A stretch of 37,777 bases of DNA from a virus, in the IMG/VR virus record IMGVR_UViG_3300042890_001471, positions 1-37,777 of that record. One strand, given 5' to 3'. Every line of letters starts with the position of its first letter. Positions within the stretch are counted from its first letter, which is position 1. Position numbers and translations under genes: made by a program. The notes beneath the pieces are model-generated. The model did not search any database. It had not been told where the DNA came from and saw nothing but the letters and a program-made list of their open reading frames with translations. This document shows, in pieces, positions 33,127-37,777 of the stretch.

Positions 33127-33151
33127 TACCATATAAATTAGGAAAGATACA

Positions 33152-34111
33152 ATGTCTTCACCTTCATCCAGACAAAACCTTATAGATTATTGCCTTCGAT
33201 CACTTGGCCACCCGGTTCTCGAAATTAACGTTGACGACGATCAATTAGAAGACCGTGTTGACGAGGCTATACAGTTTTACAGAGACTTTCATTATGATGC
33301 TGTTGAAGCTGTATATCTTAAAGAACAAATAACTGCATCCACCTTACAAATTGTTGGCGTTAATGCTGGCAGTTTTTCTATAGGCGAAAAGATCACCGGT
33401 GCATCTTCTGGTGCTACAACATTTGTTCATGCCGCTTTTGCAGCCAACAAAGTATATACTAAGAATACTGCAGAAACGTTTACTGTTGGGGAAACGATAA
33501 CTGGTGCTGTTTCTGGTACGACAGCAGTTGTGTCCTCTATGACACTTGGTAACTTTGATAACAAATACGTTACCTTAAATGACTCCGTACTAAGTGTTGT
33601 AAGAACATTGCCGTTATCGAGTAGATCTAACAGTATCAGCTTCTTTGATGCTAAGTATCAGTTAATGCTTAACAACATTCAGTCTTTAACAAATACCGAT
33701 ATTCAGTATTTTACAATGTTAAAGATGCATATTAATTTGATTAACGACCTGATGACAGGACAAAAGCCTGTTAGGTTTAATCGTCATATGAATAGATTAC
33801 ATATTGACTTAACCTGGGGTGATGGAGGTGATCTGGCTATCGGTGATTACATTATCATTGAAGCATATCGTATGCTTGACCCTGATACGTTTACCGATGT
33901 ATATAACGATGGTTATCTAAAGAGATACACAACTGCTTTAATTAAGCGTCAATGGGGTGTTAATCTTAAGAAGTTTGAAGGCGTTCAATTACCAGGCGGT
34001 GTAACGTTGAATGGTCAAAAGATCTTTGATGAAGCGATGGAAGAGATTAAAGAGTTAAAGGATGAAGTTAGATCTACCTACGAACTCCCTGTAGACTTCT
34101 TTACAGGTTGA
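33152..34111 (+). CDS. 13: Neck protein gp13 (head completion)
   Basis: A 319-residue homologue of T4 gp13 (about 309 residues). RQNLIDYCLRSLGHPVLEIN (7-26), DDQLEDRVDEAIQFYRDFHYDAVE and the C-terminal region (MLDPDTFTDVYNDGYLKRYT, ALIKRQWGVNLKKFEG, GVTLNGQKIFDEAMEEI) are characteristic. A short insertion with two IGEKITGASSG / VGETITGAVSG repeats lies at about 77-128 and is a beta decoration on the core. gp13 and gp14 form the neck that closes the filled head and joins the tail. First gene of the conserved neck-terminase operon. Confidence 0.92.
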   Translation: MSSPSSRQNLIDYCLRSLGHPVLEINVDDDQLEDRVDEAIQFYRDFHYDAVEAVYLKEQITASTLQIVGVNAGSFSIGEKITGASSGATTFVHAAFAANKVYTKNTAETFTVGETITGAVSGTTAVVSSMTLGNFDNKYVTLNDSVLSVVRTLPLSSRSNSISFFDAKYQLMLNNIQSLTNTDIQYFTMLKMHINLINDLMTGQKPVRFNRHMNRLHIDLTWGDGGDLAIGDYIIIEAYRMLDPDTFTDVYNDGYLKRYTTALIKRQWGVNLKKFEGVQLPGGVTLNGQKIFDEAMEEIKELKDEVRSTYELPVDFFTG

Positions 34112-34113
34112 GA

Positions 34114-34194
34114 ATGTATTTAGCTTATCTCATCAGCCCACCTATGGATTATACCATCAAGGCAACAACTAATCCACGTGGATATACCGAATAA
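34114..34194 (+). CDS. Probable 26-aa microprotein between gp13 and gp14
   Basis: A short open frame fills the gp13-gp14 gap exactly. Its ATG starts 2 bp after the gp13 stop, with AGGTTGAG just upstream as a possible ribosome binding site, and its stop overlaps the gp14 ATG (TAATG). The product begins MYLAYLISPPMDYTIKAT and ends in RGYTE. This coupling arrangement is the same as for other genes here, which supports translation. No function is recognised; it could be a leader that couples gp14 translation. Confidence 0.55.
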   Translation: MYLAYLISPPMDYTIKATTNPRGYTE

Positions 34195-34937
34195 TGGCGA
34201 CCAACTTTTATTTCCAATCTGGTATACCTGGAGGCAGATCTTCAGAGCAATTGCTCATGGAAGATATTATAATAGAGTGCTTAAAAATATACGGGTTTGA
34301 TACCTATTATATTCCTAGAGTTACAGTCAATGAAGATGACATTCTGGGAGAAGATGTACTTAATAAGTACTCGTCAGCTTATCCTCTAGAGATGTACATG
34401 CAGAACGTTACTGGGTTTGAAGGAGACGGAGATCTGTTGACTAAATTTGGGGTTGAGTTTAGAGATACTGCAACCTTTATTGTATCCAGAAGAAGATGGG
34501 ATGAAGTAATTGCAAGATCTGGAGATGCAGTTTTAACTACCAGACCAGCTGAAGGGGATATTGTTTACTTCCCATTAACAAAAGCATTTTTTGAAATTAA
34601 ACGAGTAGAATCTACAGACCCATTCTTTCAGGTAGGTAAGTTATACGTCTATAAACTCCAATGTGAGTTAATGCAGTACTCTTCTGAGGTCTTTGATACG
34701 GGGGTATCAGAGATTGATAGTATTGCTTCTGGTGATTCATTGGATGTTAATGCCTTTAATCTATTACTTCAGAGTGGAGATAGAGCGTTACTGGAAGAAT
34801 ATAATCCTGCAGGCATTATTCTTCAATCCTATAACTTAGGTACTATATTACCTAACGTAGATAATGAAGATTTTAGGGGTGATATTTCTGTGCTAGACTT
34901 CTCCGAAAGAAACCCATTTGGAGAAATAAATGTTTGA
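34194..34937 (+). CDS. 14: Neck protein gp14 (head completion)
   Basis: A 247-residue homologue of T4 gp14 (256 residues), recognised by NFYFQSGIPGGRSSEQLLME (3-22), IYGFDTYYIPR, EDDILGEDVLNKY, VEFRDTATFIVSRRRW, GDIVYFPLTKAFFEIKRVE and FQVGKLYVYKLQCELMQYSS. It works with gp13 in the neck. It overlaps gp15 by 8 bp. Confidence 0.93.
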   Translation: MATNFYFQSGIPGGRSSEQLLMEDIIIECLKIYGFDTYYIPRVTVNEDDILGEDVLNKYSSAYPLEMYMQNVTGFEGDGDLLTKFGVEFRDTATFIVSRRRWDEVIARSGDAVLTTRPAEGDIVYFPLTKAFFEIKRVESTDPFFQVGKLYVYKLQCELMQYSSEVFDTGVSEIDSIASGDSLDVNAFNLLLQSGDRALLEEYNPAGIILQSYNLGTILPNVDNEDFRGDISVLDFSERNPFGEINV

Positions 34938-35682
34938 TAAATTCTATCACGGAACAATACGAAAGTCAATAGTTGCTTTTGGTAATATATTTAATAATAT
35001 CCATATTGATAGATTAGATTCAGGTGGTAATATTACCCAGACCCTTCGGGTTCCTTTGGCATATTCTCCAAAGGCAAAGTTTTTAGCTAGAATTGCCGCC
35101 CAACCCAATTCATTCGAACAAAGCTTTCAGACCTTTTTACCAAGACTTGGTTTTGAGATGATAAGTTTGACTTATGATCCTAATAGAAGAGTCAGCCTGG
35201 TTCAGCAGAACAGAGCATTAAATGGTACATCTACAACTTCATTAAACGCCCAGTACGCACCTACCCCTTATAACATTGCTATGACTTTGTATGTGTATAC
35301 AAAGAACCAGGATGATGGGTTACAGATTATTGAACAGATATTACCTTACTTTAATCCGGACTATAACTTGACTCTTAATGCAATTCCTGCAATGGGCATT
35401 AAGAACGACTTACCTGTTATTCTGGACAACATTACATATGAAGATGAGTATGAAGGAGACTTTACTCAAAGAAGAGCAATCATCTGGACGCTCAACTTCA
35501 CAATGAAACTTAACTTTTACGGTCCAGTCAACAGACAGGGCATCATCAGAACTACAAACGTTAATACATTCTCAGACCCCGCACTATCTAATAAACAATC
35601 CTCATACACCGCAACAATTACTCCCGGTACCGCTGTTCCTGGTGATACTATTGGTATTACAGATACGTTTGAGGACTTCTAA
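34930..35682 (+). CDS. 15: Tail sheath stabiliser / tail completion protein gp15
   Basis: A 250-residue homologue of T4 gp15 (272 residues): FDKFYHGTIRKSIVAFGNIF (2-21), NNIHIDR, LRVPLAYSPKAKFLARI, LPRLGFEMISLTYDPNRR, YAPTPYNIAMTLYVYTKNQDD (shortened here in thought to its ends, YAPTPYN and YTKNQDD) and VILDNITYEDEYEGDF. It caps the tail tube and sheath and contacts the neck. Coupled to gp16 by TAATG. Confidence 0.93.
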   Translation: MFDKFYHGTIRKSIVAFGNIFNNIHIDRLDSGGNITQTLRVPLAYSPKAKFLARIAAQPNSFEQSFQTFLPRLGFEMISLTYDPNRRVSLVQQNRALNGTSTTSLNAQYAPTPYNIAMTLYVYTKNQDDGLQIIEQILPYFNPDYNLTLNAIPAMGIKNDLPVILDNITYEDEYEGDFTQRRAIIWTLNFTMKLNFYGPVNRQGIIRTTNVNTFSDPALSNKQSSYTATITPGTAVPGDTIGITDTFEDF

Positions 35683-36083
35683 TGAAATCACTTAATAGAA
35701 TTAACGATGTCTTCAATGTTGAGACAGACGTTGATTTGCCTATCCCAACGAGTATGCCTGTGGCATATAATCCTTCTGAGTTAGATCAGGAGGATGACTT
35801 TCAATTGGCTCGTAACACCCTTCGTAGTCTAATTAATAAGAACGAAGACGTAATGACTGAGTTGGTTCATATTGCAAAGAACTCTGAGAACCCAAGAGCA
35901 TTTGAAGTTGCCGGGCAATTGATATCCGCTCAAACTGCTATTACAAAAGAGTTAATTGGTCTTCATAAAACTAAAAAAGATATTGATAAGGCAAGCGGTA
36001 AGATGGAGAATATTAAGCAGCAAAATAATATAGTATTTGCTGGTTCAACCTCTGATCTTATGAAGATGATTAATGGAAAATAA
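35682..36083 (+). CDS. 16: Small terminase subunit gp16
   Basis: A 133-residue protein, shorter than T4 gp16 (164 residues). It has a short disordered N-terminus (YNPSELDQEDDFQLARNTL) and a largely helical body: SLINKNEDVMTELVHIAKNS, NPRAFEVAGQLISAQTAITK, ELIGLHKTKKDID. The pattern fits the central oligomerisation helices of T4-type small terminases. gp16 regulates genome packaging by gp17. The gene overlaps gp17 by 11 bp, as expected for the pair. Confidence 0.88.
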   Translation: MKSLNRINDVFNVETDVDLPIPTSMPVAYNPSELDQEDDFQLARNTLRSLINKNEDVMTELVHIAKNSENPRAFEVAGQLISAQTAITKELIGLHKTKKDIDKASGKMENIKQQNNIVFAGSTSDLMKMINGK

Positions 36084-37725
36084 TTCTTACAATGGTAATA
36101 GTAACTTAAAGCCTGCCGGCTTTGAGATGCAGTTTACCTCCGAACAGGTAAAGGAGTTAATGAAGTGCAAAGAAGATCCAATATATTTCATTGAGAACTA
36201 TTGTTATATTGTTTCTCTGGATAGAGGTTTAATTCTATTCAGTCTATATGATTGTCAGAGAGAGAAAGTAGATGTCATTATGAATAACAGAAAAGTTATT
36301 CTGATGGAAGGACGTCAACAGGGTAAGACCATTACATCGGCTGCCTGTATCCTTCACTACACTATTTTTAGTTCTAATAAAACGGTTGCTATTTTAGCTA
36401 ACAAGTCTACAGCAGCCAGAGAGGTATTGTCTCGTTACCAAATTATGTACGAGAACTTACCGCTTTGGATGCAGCAAGGTATAAAGACCTGGAACAAAGG
36501 TGACGTTGAATTAGAAAATGGTTCTAAGGTGTTTACTTCTGCTACATCTACTTCTGGTATTCGAGGCAAATCGGTTAACTGGTTATATATTGATGAGGCG
36601 GCGATTATACCTAATAACGTTGCAGAAGAGTTCTTTACTTCAACCTACCCAACTATTATGGCTGGAGAGACCACAAAGGTGTTGCTTACCTCTACACCTT
36701 TAGGTTATAATCATTTTTGGAAGTATTGGAATGATGCCCAAGAAGGGCGTAACGGCTTTGTTGCCTTACAAATACCTTATTGGAAGATCCCGGGTAGAGA
36801 TCAGAAATGGGCTGACGAGCAAAAGTCTGTATTAGGTGAACTTAAGTTTAACCAAGAGGTGTTATGTGCATTCCTTGGTTCATCTAATACTCTAATAGCT
36901 CCAGATACAATTGCGAGAATGTCTCCGATTCCTTTCATGCATGAAAAGGACGGGTTAGATATTTTAGAATACCCTGTACCAGGTCATGTGTACTTTACAA
37001 CCGTAGATACATCCAGAGGTATTGGTGGTGATTATTCTGCCTTTACGGTCATCGATACTACAGAATACCCTTATAAAATTGTAGCTAAATATAGAAACAA
37101 TAAGATTAGTCCTCTATTATACCCCACTGTAATTCACAAGGTATCCAAGGATTATAACAGTGCATATGTTTTGGTTGAGATTAATGATATTGGTCAACAG
37201 GTTGCCGATATTATTCACAACGACTTAGAGTATGAGAATATGATCTGGGTCGGCTCTGATGCCAGATATGGACAGGTTCTATCTAGTTCTGGAAGAAGTT
37301 CTATTCTAGGGGTAAGAACAACAAAACAAGTTAAGCGCATAGGATGTGCAACTTTAAAATCTTTGGTAGAAGAAAATAAACTACTGGTTTTTGATAGAGA
37401 CATTATATCAGAATTTTCAACATTTATTGAACACAATGGAGTGTTTCAAGCTGATGAAGGCTACAATGATGATTTGACAATGACATTAGTACTTTTTGCA
37501 TGGGCTACAAATGACCCAATGTTTAAGGATCTAATGAATGCAAACAATAGACAAGCTCTATATAGTTCGCAGATGAAGAACATAGAAGACGAGCTTACCC
37601 CATTTGGTTTTATTGACAACGGACAGTCAACAGAACCTGATGTTGAGGTAGTAGATGGAGATATTTGGTTAAGTGACAAATATCAAAAAGATTATTCGGA
37701 TTTTATTAAAGAACGTAGCTGGTAA
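36073..37725 (+). CDS. 17: Large terminase subunit gp17 (packaging ATPase-nuclease)
   Basis: A 550-residue homologue of T4 gp17 (610 residues). ATPase domain: MEGRQQGKTITSA gives Walker A (Lys85), LYIDEAAII gives Walker B with Asp174 and catalytic Glu175, and VLLTSTPLGYNHFW is the coupling region. Nuclease domain: VDTSRGIGGDYSAF with Asp312, VEINDIGQQVAD with Glu369, and YNDDLTM with Asp466/467 form the RNase H-like acidic triad. All key residues are present, and there is no intein or intron. The gene cuts and pumps concatemeric DNA into proheads. The next gene, probably tail sheath gp18 by T4 order, starts just beyond. Confidence 0.97.
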   Translation: MENNSYNGNSNLKPAGFEMQFTSEQVKELMKCKEDPIYFIENYCYIVSLDRGLILFSLYDCQREKVDVIMNNRKVILMEGRQQGKTITSAACILHYTIFSSNKTVAILANKSTAAREVLSRYQIMYENLPLWMQQGIKTWNKGDVELENGSKVFTSATSTSGIRGKSVNWLYIDEAAIIPNNVAEEFFTSTYPTIMAGETTKVLLTSTPLGYNHFWKYWNDAQEGRNGFVALQIPYWKIPGRDQKWADEQKSVLGELKFNQEVLCAFLGSSNTLIAPDTIARMSPIPFMHEKDGLDILEYPVPGHVYFTTVDTSRGIGGDYSAFTVIDTTEYPYKIVAKYRNNKISPLLYPTVIHKVSKDYNSAYVLVEINDIGQQVADIIHNDLEYENMIWVGSDARYGQVLSSSGRSSILGVRTTKQVKRIGCATLKSLVEENKLLVFDRDIISEFSTFIEHNGVFQADEGYNDDLTMTLVLFAWATNDPMFKDLMNANNRQALYSSQMKNIEDELTPFGFIDNGQSTEPDVEVVDGDIWLSDKYQKDYSDFIKERSW

Positions 37726-37743
37726 TAGTCAAAGTTCAGTATT

Positions 37744-37751
37744 TATAAATA
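37744..37751 (+). promoter_or_regulatory. T4-type late promoter TATAAATA after gp17
   Basis: A perfect consensus 19 bp before an ATG at 37771, whose frame runs off the window after seven bases. By T4 gene order this would be gp18 (tail sheath), but too little is present to confirm it, and no clear Shine-Dalgarno is visible. Confidence 0.75.
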
Positions 37752-37777
37752 TACTGGTATAAAATTTGTTATGACAG

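Noticed and set aside
1-37777. tRNA genes, introns, inteins, integrase or attachment sites
   Set aside because: I saw no cloverleaf-like sequence in the short intergenic gaps, gp17 is uninterrupted, and no recombinase gene is present in the window.

Overview
This window is a piece of a T4-like marine myovirus genome. It is AT-rich, every gene is on the + strand, and the genes are packed with ATGA/TAATG overlaps. The right end (33.1-37.7 kb) carries the T4 core order gp13-gp14-gp15-gp16-gp17 (neck, tail completion, terminase). At least seven perfect T4-type late promoters (TATAAATA) stand in front of structural genes. The host cannot be named from this window; the protein families (DUF4815, RCC1 fibres, short modular fibre proteins) resemble those of marine T4-like phages such as cyanophages.

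Layout. 1-6.5 kb: a 5'-truncated DUF4815 baseplate/tail protein with an unusual C-terminal extension that contains HESIH, a companion 612-aa virion protein, and a small coiled-coil protein. 6.5-25.4 kb: about sixteen tail-fibre or adhesin-like genes made from a limited set of exchangeable N-terminal, shaft and C-terminal modules. They include a fibre with a cupredoxin-like domain that keeps a full type-1 copper ligand set, a 1204-aa fibre ending in a self-cleaving S74 chaperone, and three RCC1 propeller proteins. 25.5-33.1 kb: an enzyme island with a sulfotransferase-glycosyltransferase fusion, a GT25 and a GT2 glycosyltransferase, UDP-galactopyranose mutase, a kinase fused to an HxGH nucleotidyltransferase (APS-kinase-like), and a second sulfotransferase. 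A fourth RCC1 protein and a small unknown protein lie inside the island. 33.1-37.7 kb: the neck and terminase genes, with a probable unannotated 26-aa protein between gp13 and gp14.

How it may work together. The structural genes look late-transcribed. The enzyme island has no good late promoter; it starts with a near-consensus sigma70 promoter (TTGACT-N17-TATAAT). Taken together, the island looks like a phage-encoded pathway that activates sulfate (possibly to PAPS), makes UDP-galactofuranose, and builds and sulfates a glycan. The target could be the phage's own fibres, including the RCC1 propellers beside it, or the host surface. This system-level reading is inference; the individual enzyme families are well supported.

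Other structure. The RCC1 repeat counts are 7, 14, 7 and 7, as expected for closed seven-bladed propellers. A terminator plus late-promoter cassette occurs twice, at 9.81 and 33.10 kb, with a compensatory base-pair change, and it brackets most of the accessory region. At 14.87 and 19.93 kb late promoters lie within or against terminator hairpins.
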